A stretch of 35,114 nt of DNA from NCBI RefSeq assembly GCF_003935715.1, contig NZ_RHPP01000028.1, positions 1 to 35,114 of the forward strand, given 5' to 3'. Source of the DNA: Stenotrophomonas sp. 278. GTDB taxonomy: Bacteria > Pseudomonadota > Gammaproteobacteria > Xanthomonadales > Xanthomonadaceae. Shown in pieces: positions 15,888 through 24,533 of this stretch. The notes beneath the pieces were generated by a model. It had not been told where the DNA came from. It saw nothing but the letters and a program-made list of their open reading frames with translations, and did no database searches. Position 1 is the stretch's first letter; each line of letters begins with the position of its first letter. The position numbers and the translations under genes were made by a program.

Positions 15888-17486
15888 ATGAGCAAAGCCA
15901 CTTCGGGTGTGTGGGACGCGGTCATCATCGGCGGCGGGCACAACGGCCTGGTCTGCGCGGCCTACCTGGCCCAGGCCGGAAAACGCGTGCTGGTGCTGGA
16001 GCGCCGCAGCGTGGTCGGCGGGGCGGCGGTCACCGAGGAGTTCCACCCGGGTTTCCGCAATTCGGTCGCCTCTTATACGGTGTCGCTGCTGCAGCCCAAG
16101 GTGATTGCGGATCTGAACCTGGCCGCGCATGGATTGCGCGTGGTACCGCGCCGGATCAACAACTTCCTTCCGCTGGACGGTGATTACCTGCTGGCAGGTC
16201 CGGGTCGGACGGCGGCGGAGGTCGCGCGCTTCTCCGTGCGTGATGCCGCCCAGCTGCCGTTGTTTGAGCAGCGCCTGGAGGCCTTCGCCGATGTGCTGCG
16301 CGATACCGCGTTGCAGGCACCGCCCAACGTGGGCGAGGGCAGCTGGCTGCGGCAACTGCCTGAGCTGTGGCGGGCGGGTCAGCTCGGTCGCCGTCTGCAC
16401 GGTTTGGAGCCAGCGCTCCGGCAGGAGCTGCTGGACCTGTTCACCATCTCTGCGTCGGAGTATCTCGACCGCTGGTTTGAAAGTGAACCGATCAAGGCGC
16501 TGTTTGGATTTGACGGCATCGTTGGCAACTACGCCAGTCCGCACGCGCCGGGCACGGCCTATGTGCTGTTGCATCACGCCTTCGGCGAAAGCAACGGGGT
16601 GGAAGGGGCATGGGGTCATGCGATCGGCGGCATGGGCGCAATCACCCAGGCGATGGCACGCGCCGCGCAGGCGGCGGGTGCCCGGATCCAGACGAATGCA
16701 GGCGTACAGCGGATACTGGTGGAGCAGGGTCAAGCGGTGGGTGTGCAGACGACGGATGGCGAGATCATCCGCGCGCGTGCGGTCGTGGCCAACGTCAATC
16801 CCAAACTGCTGTACGAGCAGTTGTTGTCGCCCGGGCAGGTGCCGTCAGCCACCCGCGAACGCATGGCCAACTGGCGGTGCGCGTCCGGCACCTTCCGCAT
16901 GAACGTGGCGCTGTCGGCGCTGCCGGATTTCACCGTGCTGCCCGGGGCAGGCGACCATCTCACCGCCGGCATCATCATCGCGCCCACGCTGGCCTATATG
17001 GACCGTGCCTACAGTGACGCCCGTGCGCATGGCTGGTCGCGCCAGCCGATCGTGGAGATGCTGATCCCCAGCACGCTGGACGATTCGCTGGCACCCCCCG
17101 GCCAACATGTGGCCAGTCTGTTCTGCCAGCACGTGGCACCCGTGCTTCCAGGTGGGCGTAGCTGGGACGATCACCGTGAGGAGGTGGCGGAACTGATGCT
17201 TGCGACGGTGGAGCAGCACGCGCCGGGTTTCAGCCAGCTGGTGCTGGGCCGACAGGTGCTCAGTCCGCTGGATCTCGAACGCACATTCGGTCTGCTGGGT
17301 GGCGACATATTCCATGGCGCGCTCAGTCTCAACCAGCTGTTCAGTGCCCGGCCGATGCTGGGCCAGGCAGACTATCGCGGCGCGCTTCCGGGGCTTTATC
17401 TATGTGGATCGGGCACACACCCGGGGGGCGGGGTGACGGGGGCACCCGGGCACAATGCGGCGCATGTGATCCTGGCGGATCTATAG
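15888..17486 (+). CDS. FAD-dependent oxidoreductase, PYROXD2/phytoene dehydrogenase-like
   Basis: The 532-residue product begins with the dinucleotide-binding motif VIIGGGHNGLVCAAYLAQAGKRVLVLERR (GGGHNG at 15-20) and the following VGGAA. The C-terminal FAD contact is LYLCGSGTHPGGGVTGAPGHNAA. This is the phytoene dehydrogenase-like/PYROXD2 branch of flavin amine-oxidase-type enzymes. The substrate is unknown, and no carotenoid genes are nearby, so a role in pigment synthesis is not supported. The start is ATG 15888; an in-frame extension to 15735 runs through the promoter region of the divergent M13 gene and is rejected. Confidence 0.9.
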   Translation: MSKATSGVWDAVIIGGGHNGLVCAAYLAQAGKRVLVLERRSVVGGAAVTEEFHPGFRNSVASYTVSLLQPKVIADLNLAAHGLRVVPRRINNFLPLDGDYLLAGPGRTAAEVARFSVRDAAQLPLFEQRLEAFADVLRDTALQAPPNVGEGSWLRQLPELWRAGQLGRRLHGLEPALRQELLDLFTISASEYLDRWFESEPIKALFGFDGIVGNYASPHAPGTAYVLLHHAFGESNGVEGAWGHAIGGMGAITQAMARAAQAAGARIQTNAGVQRILVEQGQAVGVQTTDGEIIRARAVVANVNPKLLYEQLLSPGQVPSATRERMANWRCASGTFRMNVALSALPDFTVLPGAGDHLTAGIIIAPTLAYMDRAYSDARAHGWSRQPIVEMLIPSTLDDSLAPPGQHVASLFCQHVAPVLPGGRSWDDHREEVAELMLATVEQHAPGFSQLVLGRQVLSPLDLERTFGLLGGDIFHGALSLNQLFSARPMLGQADYRGALPGLYLCGSGTHPGGGVTGAPGHNAAHVILADL

Positions 17487-17574
17487 CGCCATCGACCTGG
17501 AAGGGCAGCCAGGCAGCGCGGGACGCAACGCGGCTGAATGAATTCATCTTGCCAGGCCGCGTCCAGCACCCCTG

Positions 17575-17580
17575 TATAGT
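17575..17580 (+). promoter_or_regulatory. Possible -10 element of the apbC promoter
   Basis: TATAGT lies 38 bases before the apbC GTG. TTGCCA at 17549-17554 could be the -35, but the 20-base spacer is long. Confidence 0.4.
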
Positions 17581-17618
17581 GAGCGGCTTTCCCGTTCTGC
17601 TTTTCCGGAGTGCCCGCA

Positions 17619-18476
17619 GTGAGTGCCAGCCCCTCTCGACGTCCCCATGTCAGCCAGGTGCAGAAGGGGCTCAGCCCGCATCCGCGGGTCCGCAATGTGA
17701 TCGCGGTGGGCTCGGGCAAGGGCGGCGTGGGTAAGTCGACCACCGCGGTGAACCTGGCCGTGGCGCTGGCCAGACTGGGGGCGCGCGTCGGGCTGCTCGA
17801 CGCCGACATCTACGGTCCCAGCGTGCCAACCATGCTGGGTCTCAGTGGTCGTCCGGAAAGCCCGGACAACAAGTCCATCGAACCGCTGCGTGCGTTCGGC
17901 GTGGAAACCATGTCGATCGGCTATTTGATCGAGGACGAGACCCCGATGATCTGGCGCGGCCCGATGGCGACCTCGGCCATGACCCAGTTCTTCAACGACA
18001 CGTTGTGGGACGACCTGGATTACCTGCTGATCGACCTGCCGCCGGGCACCGGCGACATCCAGCTCACCCTGACCCAGAAGATCCCGCTGGCCGGCGCGGT
18101 CATCGTCACCACGCCGCAGGACATCGCCACGCTGGATGCGAAGAAGGCGCTGAAGATGTTCGAGAAGGTCGAGGTGCCGGTGCTGGGCATCGTCGAGAAC
18201 ATGGCCGTGCACACCTGCAGCAACTGCGGCCAGGTCGAGCACCTGTTCGGCGATGGCGGCGGCCAGCGCATGGCCGCCCAGTACGGCGTGCCGCTGCTGG
18301 GCTCGCTGCCGCTGGACATCGGCATCCGTGAGCAGGGTGATGTCGGCACCCCGATCGTCGCCGCTGCGCCGGAATCGCTGGCAGCCAAGGCCTATCTGGC
18401 CGCCGCGGAGCGTCTGGTCGAGGAAATGGGCAAGCGCCCGCGCGCAAGCATTCCCATTTTGTCCCAGCTGCTCTGA
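17619..18476 (+). CDS. apbC: Iron-sulfur cluster carrier protein ApbC/Mrp
   Basis: This 285-residue P-loop ATPase belongs to the Mrp/NBP35 family, which carries Fe-S clusters to target proteins. It has the deviant Walker A GKGGVGKS at 33-40, the switch region [25 protein letters not shown], and the cluster-binding pair Cys200-x-x-Cys203 (TCSNCG). The N-terminal MIP18/DUF59 domain of long Mrp proteins is absent, so this is the short form. GTG 17619 is preferred because CGGAG ends 8 bases upstream; the earlier GTG 17610 overlaps that site. dcd follows on the same strand after 41 bases with its own promoter-like sequence. Confidence 0.93.
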   Translation: MSASPSRRPHVSQVQKGLSPHPRVRNVIAVGSGKGGVGKSTTAVNLAVALARLGARVGLLDADIYGPSVPTMLGLSGRPESPDNKSIEPLRAFGVETMSIGYLIEDETPMIWRGPMATSAMTQFFNDTLWDDLDYLLIDLPPGTGDIQLTLTQKIPLAGAVIVTTPQDIATLDAKKALKMFEKVEVPVLGIVENMAVHTCSNCGQVEHLFGDGGGQRMAAQYGVPLLGSLPLDIGIREQGDVGTPIVAAAPESLAAKAYLAAAERLVEEMGKRPRASIPILSQLL

Positions 18477-18488
18477 TCCGCTTAGAAT
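18459..18488 (+). promoter_or_regulatory. Likely sigma-70-type promoter of dcd
   Basis: A -35-like TTGTCC (18459-18464) and a -10-like TAGAAT (18483-18488) are separated by 18 bases. They lie 30 bases before the dcd ATG and overlap the end of apbC. Confidence 0.45.
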
Positions 18489-18517
18489 CCCTGCCTCAAC
18501 GCACCCAGGACCCCCCG

Positions 18518-19090
18518 ATGAGCATCAAGAGTGACCGCTGGATCCGCCGCATGTCCGAACAACACGGCATGATCGAGCCGTTCGAGCCCGGCCAGGTCAA
18601 GCAGGCCAACGGCCAGCGCATCGTCAGCTACGGCACCTCCAGCTACGGCTACGACGTACGCTGCTCGCGCGAGTTCAAGGTGTTCACCAACATCAACTCC
18701 ACCATTGTCGACCCGAAGCATTTCGACAGTGGCAGCTTCGTCGACATCACCGCCGACGAATGCATCATTCCGCCCAACAGCTTCGCGCTGGCGCGCACGG
18801 TGGAGTACTTCCGCATTCCGCGTGACACGCTGGTGGTGTGCCTGGGCAAGAGCACCTACGCGCGCTGCGGCATCATCGTCAACGTGACCCCGCTGGAACC
18901 GGAGTGGGAAGGGCACGTCACGCTGGAGTTCAGCAACACCACGCCGCTGCCGGCGCGCATTTACGCCAACGAAGGCGTGGCGCAGATGCTGTTCTTCCAG
19001 GCGACCCCGGATGACATCTGCGAAACCTCGTACAAGGACCGCGGTGGCAAGTACCAGGGCCAGACCGGCGTCACTCTGCCGCGCACGTAG
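18518..19090 (+). CDS. dcd: dCTP deaminase
   Basis: The 190-residue protein converts dCTP to dUTP and ammonia, the first step of the main route to dUMP for thymidylate in many Gram-negative bacteria. Family signatures are [13 protein letters not shown] near the N-terminus, the active-site segment [28 protein letters not shown] with the catalytic Glu, and the C-terminal [19 protein letters not shown] that closes on the nucleotide. The length is normal for the trimeric enzyme. The stop codon TAG is part of a SMAG GTAG head. Confidence 0.96.
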   Translation: MSIKSDRWIRRMSEQHGMIEPFEPGQVKQANGQRIVSYGTSSYGYDVRCSREFKVFTNINSTIVDPKHFDSGSFVDITADECIIPPNSFALARTVEYFRIPRDTLVVCLGKSTYARCGIIVNVTPLEPEWEGHVTLEFSNTTPLPARIYANEGVAQMLFFQATPDDICETSYKDRGGKYQGQTGVTLPRT

Positions 19091-19108
19091 TGCCGGGCTT
19101 GCCCGGCG
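19087..19108 (+). repeat. SMAG palindrome overlapping the dcd stop codon
   Basis: GTAG (19087-19090) is followed by the stem GCCGGGC/GCCCGGC (19092-19098 with 19101-19107), the same core as the repeats at 4884-4975. The TAG is the dcd stop. Confidence 0.8.
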
Positions 19109-19116
19109 AACCCGCA

Positions 19117-19146
19117 ATGAAAAATGCCGGCCCTCGGGCCGGCATT
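19117..19146 (-). terminator. Rho-independent terminator of the minus-strand HIT operon
   Basis: The stem 19123-19133 (AATGCCGGCCC) pairs with 19136-19146. On the minus strand it is followed by TTTTCATTG. It lies 16 bases after the stop of the small membrane protein. It may also help end dcd transcripts, although the plus-strand T-run is poor. Confidence 0.65.
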
Positions 19147-19161
19147 ATCATGTGTATCGCG

Positions 19162-19329
19162 TTACTTTCCGCGACCGAACAACATCGCCACGCCCACCGC
19201 CACCAGGCCGACCGGCCACCAGGTGAGGAACAGCCGGGACAGGTTCAACTGGGTCCAGCCCAGATTGCTGGCCAGCATGAACAGGCCGATAAGAATCAAC
19301 AGGATGGCAGCGACAAGATTGAAACGCAT
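19162..19329 (-). CDS. Small two-helix membrane protein (55 aa), LiaF/DUF5668-like
   Basis: A complete frame runs from ATG 19329-19327 to TAA 19164-19162 and encodes 55 residues. Two hydrophobic helices are evident: NLVAAILLILIGLFMLASNL and, after the short LGWTQLNLSRL linker, LFLTWWPVGLVAVGVAMLFG, ending in RGK. The pattern of helix, WTQLNLSRLF, then WWPVGLVAVGV resembles the LiaI/LiaF-type transmembrane region (DUF5668), where such helices occur in small stress-related membrane proteins. It begins 16 bases after the HIT gene stop and ends just before a terminator, so it is the last gene of that operon. No strong ribosome site is visible, so coupling to the HIT gene is likely. Its function is unknown. 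Confidence 0.8.
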   Translation of the reverse strand: MRFNLVAAILLILIGLFMLASNLGWTQLNLSRLFLTWWPVGLVAVGVAMLFGRGK

Positions 19330-19345
19330 GGGTGTGTGTCTGGAC

Positions 19346-19768
19346 TCAGGGCTGGGGCGAATATCCTAGCCGTTCCTTCCAGTACGCGACACGTTCGGTC
19401 AGCACATCCGGGTCGAACCTGTGCGCCTGGCCGTGGCCCCAGACCGGCGCGGGCCAGGCCGGGTCGCCCTGATGGCGGCCGATCACGTGGAAATGCAGCT
19501 GGCGCACGATGTTGCCCAGCGAACCGATGTTGATCTTTTCCACGCCGTCGGTGCCCTTGAGCGCCTTGCAGGCCCGGTTCAACTCGGTGCGCAGCTTGTC
19601 CTGCTGCTCGCCGTCCAGTTCGATCCATTCGGTGATGTCGGCCAGCCGCGGCACCAGGATCAACCACGGGTACCGCTCGTCATTCATCAACCGCACTTGC
19701 GACAACGGGCCTTCATCAACCAGCACACTGTCGGTGGCCAGGCGGGAATCCAGTTCAAACTCGCTCAT
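19346..19768 (-). CDS. HIT domain protein
   Basis: The 140-residue protein belongs to the histidine-triad superfamily of nucleotide hydrolases/transferases. The core motif reads QLHFHVIGRHQGDPAWPAPVWG: two of the triad histidines remain and Gln takes the first position. This form is found in a subgroup of proteobacterial HIT proteins and may alter the substrate or rate. It is cytoplasmic with no signal peptide. The start codon overlaps the stop of the dienelactone hydrolase gene (ATGA), and a small membrane protein gene follows. The substrate is unknown; AMP-lysine-type or dinucleotide compounds are the family's usual ones. Confidence 0.88.
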   Translation of the reverse strand: MSEFELDSRLATDSVLVDEGPLSQVRLMNDERYPWLILVPRLADITEWIELDGEQQDKLRTELNRACKALKGTDGVEKINIGSLGNIVRQLHFHVIGRHQGDPAWPAPVWGHGQAHRFDPDVLTERVAYWKERLGYSPQP

Positions 19769-20436
19769 CCAAGATGCTCCGAAAAGAAGTCAAGGGTGCG
19801 TTGCAGCGCCAGTTCGGCGCTGTCTGGATCATACGCGTGTCCGACGCTCCGGTTGAAGGCGTGGTCGGCCGGGTAGACGTAGGTCGCCATCTGCGGCAGC
19901 TTTTCGCGGTGGGCCTGCACCGCCTCCGGCGGAATGCTCTTGTCCTGCGCGCCGAAATGGAACATGACCGGTGCCTTGGCCGCCTCGTCCAGGAACTGCA
20001 CATTGCGGGCACCGTAGTAGCTGACCGAGGGCAGGCCCAGGCGCAACGCGGACAACAGGGCAATGCTGCCGCCCCAGCAGTAGCCGACGGTACCGACCTT
20101 GCCCGCCGGGGCCAGCTTCGAGGCCGCCGCGCGGACGATCTCCAGCGCCTTTTCCACCCCGAGCGCATTGACCCGCTCCAGGCCCTGCTTCACCCCGTCC
20201 GGGTCGTAGGGCAGGGCGTCGGGATCGGTCTCGGGGCCATCTACCAGGTCGAAGAACGACGGGGCCAGCACCGCGTAGCCCTGCTCAGCAAATCCTTCGG
20301 CCACCTCGCGGATATGCGGGTTGGCCCCGAAAATCTCCTGGATGACCACCAGCCCGCCGCGCGGCTTGCCCTCCGGCAGCGCCTGCCAGGCCCGGACCGG
20401 CCCATGATGCGTATCCAACGTGACCCACTCACCCAT
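19765..20436 (-). CDS. Dienelactone hydrolase family protein
   Basis: This 223-residue alpha/beta hydrolase has a Cys-Asp-His triad: Cys120 in GYCWGG, Asp165 in GAQDKSIP and His192 in ADHAFNR. Glu34 in VIQEIFG is the family's activating residue. Dienelactone hydrolases open lactone rings in catechol degradation, but no aromatic pathway genes are near, so a general carboxylester or lactone hydrolase is more likely. A strong AGGAG lies 7 bases before the ATG. It leads an operon with the HIT and small membrane protein genes through a 4-base overlap. Confidence 0.92.
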   Translation of the reverse strand: MGEWVTLDTHHGPVRAWQALPEGKPRGGLVVIQEIFGANPHIREVAEGFAEQGYAVLAPSFFDLVDGPETDPDALPYDPDGVKQGLERVNALGVEKALEIVRAAASKLAPAGKVGTVGYCWGGSIALLSALRLGLPSVSYYGARNVQFLDEAAKAPVMFHFGAQDKSIPPEAVQAHREKLPQMATYVYPADHAFNRSVGHAYDPDSAELALQRTLDFFSEHLG

Positions 20437-20445
20437 TGCAGCACT

Positions 20446-20470
20446 CCTGAATGTTCAGGCGTTCATTATC
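20446..20470 (-). promoter_or_regulatory. Possible promoter and palindromic operator of the dienelactone hydrolase operon
   Basis: On the minus strand GATAAT (20470-20465) could be the -10 element. Just downstream is the palindrome CCTGAA-TG-TTCAGG (20446-20459), which would cover the transcript start and ends next to the ribosome site, a typical operator position. No -35 was identified. Confidence 0.35.
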
Positions 20471-20483
20471 GGTGGTCGGCAGG

Positions 20484-22016
20484 TTAGTGGGGCGTCATCG
20501 CCGCAGGCTCGTCTCCAGTGCCGTCGAAGTCCACATGTTCTGTTGCCAGGGCCGCCTTGACCCTGTCTTCGATGAAGTCGAATGCCGCTTCAGGCACGCG
20601 ATGCTGGAACTGAGCACGCCTGCGTTTGGAAACAACGCCGTTGTTCTGGAAAGCACCGATGAGGAGCACCGCCAGGTCACTGTTGACAAGGTCGTAGGCG
20701 TCGTCAACGGCCCTGTGCGCAAGGTCATAACGCAGCAGGAACTCGGTTTCGTTGCGAAGTTCCTCATCCAGTGCGAGCTCGGCCATCTTCATGCAGAACT
20801 CCGCTGCCGGCGTTGCGTCCCAGTAGCGATAGGCGTCGTAGTGCCGGTCGCCCAGGTACTGGTACTCAAACTGTTCTCCGTCGATCCAGCGGACATCCCA
20901 CTTTTCACGCATGGGGCGCGAAAACGCCTGCAGCGCATCCAGATACTCGGCTTCATGCTTCTTCATGGCAACCGAGATGGGGAGGATCAGCCCGTTCTTG
21001 AGCGCGCCGGCTCGGCAAAGGGTCTGATGCAGAAGGAATCGAGAAAGGCGCCCGTTGCCATCCATGAAGGGGTGGATGAAGACGAATCCAAACGACACCA
21101 CAGCGGCAGCGACCAACGGGTCTACCCCGTCCAGGTGGTGATTCGACCATTTCATCAGCGCGTCCATCAGCTCGCGCGCCAACTCGGGAGGCGGCGGGAC
21201 ATAGGTCACCGCCGCCGCCCCGCGATGGGCCTTGGCCAGATGATTCTGCTGGTGTCTGAAAGAGGCGGCCTGTTGCAGGGGATTGCTGATGGCCGTGTTC
21301 TGCAGTGCCGAGAGGTAGTCCTCGGTCAGAGGCTCGCGTAGATGCGCCTGCTGGAGTACGCGAACGAAAGCTGCCTGTTTGGACGCCCCAGGAGTCTCCC
21401 CTTCGATTTCAAAGCTGCCGCGCGTTTCACTCAGGTACGCCCATTCCAATGCCCGGTCACGGATGGTCGGGTCCATGTCGGCAAGCACGTGATTGGCCCG
21501 AGCCAGCACGGCACGCTGCATGGCTTCTTGGATGGCAGGCGTCTTTTCCACGGTGGCGCAATAGGTCAGCGTCCCCAGGCCATTGAAGTTCACGCGCCAG
21601 CGGGCATTGCGCTGGTCCTGTCCGACCACGAACCGGGAGGCGTCGAACACATCCACGACGGCACCTGTCGATGCGGGGATATCCTCAAGCATGCGCCCAT
21701 TGCTGGCCTCCCAGAAGAATCCGGCAAGACGCGCGTAGGCCCCGCTGGGGGTTTGTCGGAACGTCGATGCAATCCGTTCTGCGGGGACGTGCCGCATTCC
21801 TTCCATGAGAATGGCGAGCTGGACAGGCTCATGTTTCAATGCAAAGAGGAAATGCTCCAGCACGTCCGCGCCCTCCGTAGGGGCGACGCTGGCGGGCACC
21901 GCCACGTGATCGGCGAAGTGCTCCACGCGTGTTACTGGGCTCACGCGCGCTGGGCGACGCGGCGGGAGCGCGTCGAGGCCGAAATGATTTCTTATCCATT
22001 CGTAGCCGACAGTCAT
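20484..22016 (-). CDS. Fic family protein with N-terminal inhibitory motif
   Basis: The 510-residue protein carries the Fic motif HPFMDGNGR at 315-323 (catalytic His315) of enzymes that usually transfer AMP to target proteins. The inhibitory motif [S/T]xxxE[G/N] is present at 201-206 (SFEIEG), before the Fic core. This marks class II, in which Glu205 blocks ATP binding in the same protein. Residues 1-150 form an extra N-terminal region, and the C-terminal part may be a winged helix (NNGVVSKRRRAQF). Base composition is lower than that of the neighbours (about 58-60% GC in two sampled lines versus about 68% in rimO), and the upstream 65 bases are AT-rich, which suggests acquisition. The target is unknown. 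No antitoxin gene is adjacent. Confidence 0.92.
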   Translation of the reverse strand: MTVGYEWIRNHFGLDALPPRRPARVSPVTRVEHFADHVAVPASVAPTEGADVLEHFLFALKHEPVQLAILMEGMRHVPAERIASTFRQTPSGAYARLAGFFWEASNGRMLEDIPASTGAVVDVFDASRFVVGQDQRNARWRVNFNGLGTLTYCATVEKTPAIQEAMQRAVLARANHVLADMDPTIRDRALEWAYLSETRGSFEIEGETPGASKQAAFVRVLQQAHLREPLTEDYLSALQNTAISNPLQQAASFRHQQNHLAKAHRGAAAVTYVPPPPELARELMDALMKWSNHHLDGVDPLVAAAVVSFGFVFIHPFMDGNGRLSRFLLHQTLCRAGALKNGLILPISVAMKKHEAEYLDALQAFSRPMREKWDVRWIDGEQFEYQYLGDRHYDAYRYWDATPAAEFCMKMAELALDEELRNETEFLLRYDLAHRAVDDAYDLVNSDLAVLLIGAFQNNGVVSKRRRAQFQHRVPEAAFDFIEDRVKAALATEHVDFDGTGDEPAAMTPH

Positions 22017-22141
22017 GATTTTTTTACGCGAGCCCAGATTTCTTTACATATTGCCACTCTTGACCAGAAAATTTTACAGATAAGTCTCATCTTTCCGTGA
22101 GATCGCGGTACTGAGGTGCCCGCCCGGCTCGCCCCGCCCGG

Positions 22142-22147
22142 TATACT
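22142..22147 (+). promoter_or_regulatory. Possible -10 element of rimO
   Basis: TATACT lies 78 bases before the rimO ATG. No -35 match was found at the expected distance. The preceding segment 22017-22085 is AT-rich (about 35% GC in one sampled line) and probably holds the Fic promoter on the other strand. Confidence 0.35.
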
Positions 22148-22224
22148 TGCCGCCTTTCAGGCCCCGGCCCCCAGGTCTGCCTGCCACTCCGGCAGCGGCC
22201 CAGGCCCCCAGAGTCCCGCGATCC

Positions 22225-23592
22225 ATGTCCCAGCTGAACCCCAAAGTCGGCTTCGTCAGCCTTGGCTGCCCGAAGGCCCTTGTCGATTCCGAGCGCATCC
22301 TCACCCAGCTGCGGGCCGAGGGCTACGACATCGTGCCGTCCTACGACTCGGCCGACGTGGTCGTGGTCAATACCTGTGGCTTCATTGATTCGGCAGTGAC
22401 CGAGTCGCTGGATGCCATCGGCGAGGCGATGAACGAGAACGGCAAGGTGATCGTCACCGGCTGCCTGGGCAAGCGCCCGGAGGAGATCCGCAAGGCCTAC
22501 CCCGACGTGCTGGCGGTGTCCGGTCCGCAGGACTACCAGAGCGTGATGGAAGCGGTGCATGCCGCGCTGCCGCCCAGGCATGACCCGTTCGTGGACCTGG
22601 TGCCGGACTACGGCATCAAGCTGACCCCGCGTCATTACGCCTATCTGAAGATTTCCGAAGGCTGCAACCACCACTGCAGCTTCTGCATCATCCCCTCGAT
22701 GCGCGGCAAGCTGGTCTCGCGCCCGGTGGACGAGGTGCTGCGCGAAGCCGAGCGGCTGGTGCGTGGTGGCGTCAAGGAACTGCTGGTCGTCTCGCAGGAC
22801 ACCTCGGCCTACGGCGTGGACGTGAAATACGCCGAGCGCATGTGGCGTGACAAGGCCTACCAGACCCGGATGAAGTCGCTGTGCGAAGGCCTGTCCGAAC
22901 TGGATGCCTGGACCCGCATGCACTACGTGTACCCGTATCCGCACGTGGACGACGTGGTGCCGTTGATGGCCGAGAACCGCATCCTGCCGTACCTGGACAT
23001 CCCGTTCCAGCACGCCAGTCCGCGCATCCTGAAGCTGATGAAGCGCCCGGGCGCGGTCGACAAAACCCTGGAGCGCGTGCAGCGCTGGCGCCAGCTGTGC
23101 GCTGACATCACCGTGCGCTCGACCTTCATCGTCGGCTTCCCCGGCGAAACTGAAGCCGAGTTCGAGGAGCTGCTGTCGTTCCTGGACGAGGCGCAGCTGG
23201 ACCGTGTCGGTGCCTTTGCCTACTCGCCGGTGACCGGTGCCACCGCCAACGATCTGCCTGGCGCGGTGCCGGACGAGGTCAAGCAGGAGCGTCTGGCCCG
23301 CTTCATGGCCCGTCAGGCGGAGATTTCCGCAGCGCGGCTGGAGGCCAAGATCGGTACCGTGCAGCAGTGCCTGGTCGACGCGATCGAGGACGGCATTGCC
23401 GTAGCCCGTTCCAAGGCCGACGCGCCGGAGATCGACGGTCTGGTGCATATCCAGAATGCCGACGAGGCGCGCCTGCAGGTGGGTCAGTTCGTCAATGTCG
23501 AAATCACCGAAAGCGACGAGCATGACCTGTATGGCGACGCGCTGATCGACGAAAGCCCGGCGCGCAAGCTGCTCGACCTCAAGGTGCTGTGA
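22225..23592 (+). CDS. rimO: Ribosomal protein S12 methylthiotransferase RimO
   Basis: RimO adds a methylthio group to an aspartate of ribosomal protein S12. The 455-residue product has the N-terminal cluster cysteines Cys15 (LGCPK), Cys51 (NTCGF) and Cys80 (TGCLG), the radical-SAM motif CNHHCSFC (Cys147, 151, 154), and a C-terminal TRAM domain ([20 protein letters not shown]). The final YGD region and [10 protein letters not shown] segments fit RimO rather than the tRNA enzyme MiaB. ATG 22225 is preferred to the upstream in-frame GTG at 22147. The stop overlaps the GTG of the next gene by 4 bases. Confidence 0.95.
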   Translation: MSQLNPKVGFVSLGCPKALVDSERILTQLRAEGYDIVPSYDSADVVVVNTCGFIDSAVTESLDAIGEAMNENGKVIVTGCLGKRPEEIRKAYPDVLAVSGPQDYQSVMEAVHAALPPRHDPFVDLVPDYGIKLTPRHYAYLKISEGCNHHCSFCIIPSMRGKLVSRPVDEVLREAERLVRGGVKELLVVSQDTSAYGVDVKYAERMWRDKAYQTRMKSLCEGLSELDAWTRMHYVYPYPHVDDVVPLMAENRILPYLDIPFQHASPRILKLMKRPGAVDKTLERVQRWRQLCADITVRSTFIVGFPGETEAEFEELLSFLDEAQLDRVGAFAYSPVTGATANDLPGAVPDEVKQERLARFMARQAEISAARLEAKIGTVQQCLVDAIEDGIAVARSKADAPEIDGLVHIQNADEARLQVGQFVNVEITESDEHDLYGDALIDESPARKLLDLKVL

Positions 23593-24533
23593 TCACGGCG
23601 GCGGCCGATGCCGGTGGCATGCGCCGCCGGTTCGTTGCGCCGCTGCGTACAGAGGTGGCGGCGACCACGTTCGACCACCCCTTGTTCGCGCAGATCGCCG
23701 ATTTCCGGGATCTGCTGACCGGCCCTGAGTGGCCGTGTGTGCCCGCGCTGAATCAGCGCCTGGCCTTGGACGGCAAACGTCTGGTGGAGCAGAACGATGC
23801 CCTGCTGGCCGACCACCTTCACTACGAAACGCGCATTGCGCGCGGCGCGATTGCGACGCGTGCAGAGAACTGGCACGACCTGTTCAACGCACTCGTGTGG
23901 GCGCGCTATCCGACGCTCAAGCGCGCGCTCAATGCACAGCAGTGCCGGCATATCGCAGGACAGGGCGGGCACCAGCGCAATCGCGCGCAGGCTGCGCTGA
24001 CCCAGTTTGACGAAACCGGCGTGGTGGTGCGGGTGGGCGATCCTGCGTTGCTGCAGGCGTGGGATGCGCACGACTGGGAGGCGCTCTTTGTCACGCAGGC
24101 CGATGCGTGGCGTGAGGGGAAGATCGCCGTTGCCGCCATGTTCGGCCATGCATTGATGGAGCAGGCGCTGTTGCCGGAGCGGTTGCTGGTTGGGAAGTGC
24201 CTGGTGGTGCAGGGCGGAGATGATGCTGGTGCCGTGGCGGCGGTGGCGGAGGCAGTGGAAGACGGGCGCGTGCTGTCAGATCCGCTGGAGCTGCGGCCGT
24301 TGCCGTTGATGGGCGTGCCGGGGTGGTGGGTGCCGCAGGACACGGCGTTTTACTCAGATGCGGGGTATTTCCGGCCATTGCGTGAGGGGCGGAAATACCC
24401 GGATGTACCGGTCACACAGAATATTCCACCGCCAGAATCGCAAACCCGGTGCGCCCGCTCGGCAATTCCACCTCGAACTCATCATCCACGCGCTTCTTCA
24501 ACAACGCCCGCGCCAGCGGCGAGTCAATGCTGA
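23589..24533 (+). CDS. DUF3025 domain protein
   Basis: The product has 314 residues and starts at GTG 23589 overlapping the rimO stop (GTGA), so it is translated after rimO. The family signature is present: [16 protein letters not shown], the [22 protein letters not shown] block and the C-terminal [16 protein letters not shown]3025 has no established function; the conserved His/Asp in [10 protein letters not shown] could be catalytic. The last roughly 40 residues, after the conserved end, run antisense through the 3' end of greB (24412-24533) and are Pro/Ser/Arg-rich. They are unlikely to be conserved, and a lost stop codon or a sequence error is possible. Confidence 0.85.
   Translation: MITAAADAGGMRRRFVAPLRTEVAATTFDHPLFAQIADFRDLLTGPEWPCVPALNQRLALDGKRLVEQNDALLADHLHYETRIARGAIATRAENWHDLFNALVWARYPTLKRALNAQQCRHIAGQGGHQRNRAQAALTQFDETGVVVRVGDPALLQAWDAHDWEALFVTQADAWREGKIAVAAMFGHALMEQALLPERLLVGKCLVVQGGDDAGAVAAVAEAVEDGRVLSDPLELRPLPLMGVPGWWVPQDTAFYSDAGYFRPLREGRKYPDVPVTQNIPPPESQTRCARSAIPPRTHHPRASSTTPAPAASQC

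Noticed and set aside
15705-16733. 342-residue minus-strand frame, which could look like an extension of the M13 operon
   Set aside because: It overlaps the flavoprotein gene and the divergent promoter, and its composition is that of a shadow frame.
15888-17486. Flavoprotein as a carotenoid desaturase (crtI)
   Set aside because: No other carotenoid gene is nearby, and the motifs fit the broader PYROXD2-like branch.
20484-22016. Fic gene as half of a toxin-antitoxin pair
   Set aside because: No small antitoxin gene is adjacent, and the inhibitory motif is inside the protein itself.
22087-23523. 478-residue minus-strand frame
   Set aside because: It is antisense to rimO, which has complete cysteine motifs.
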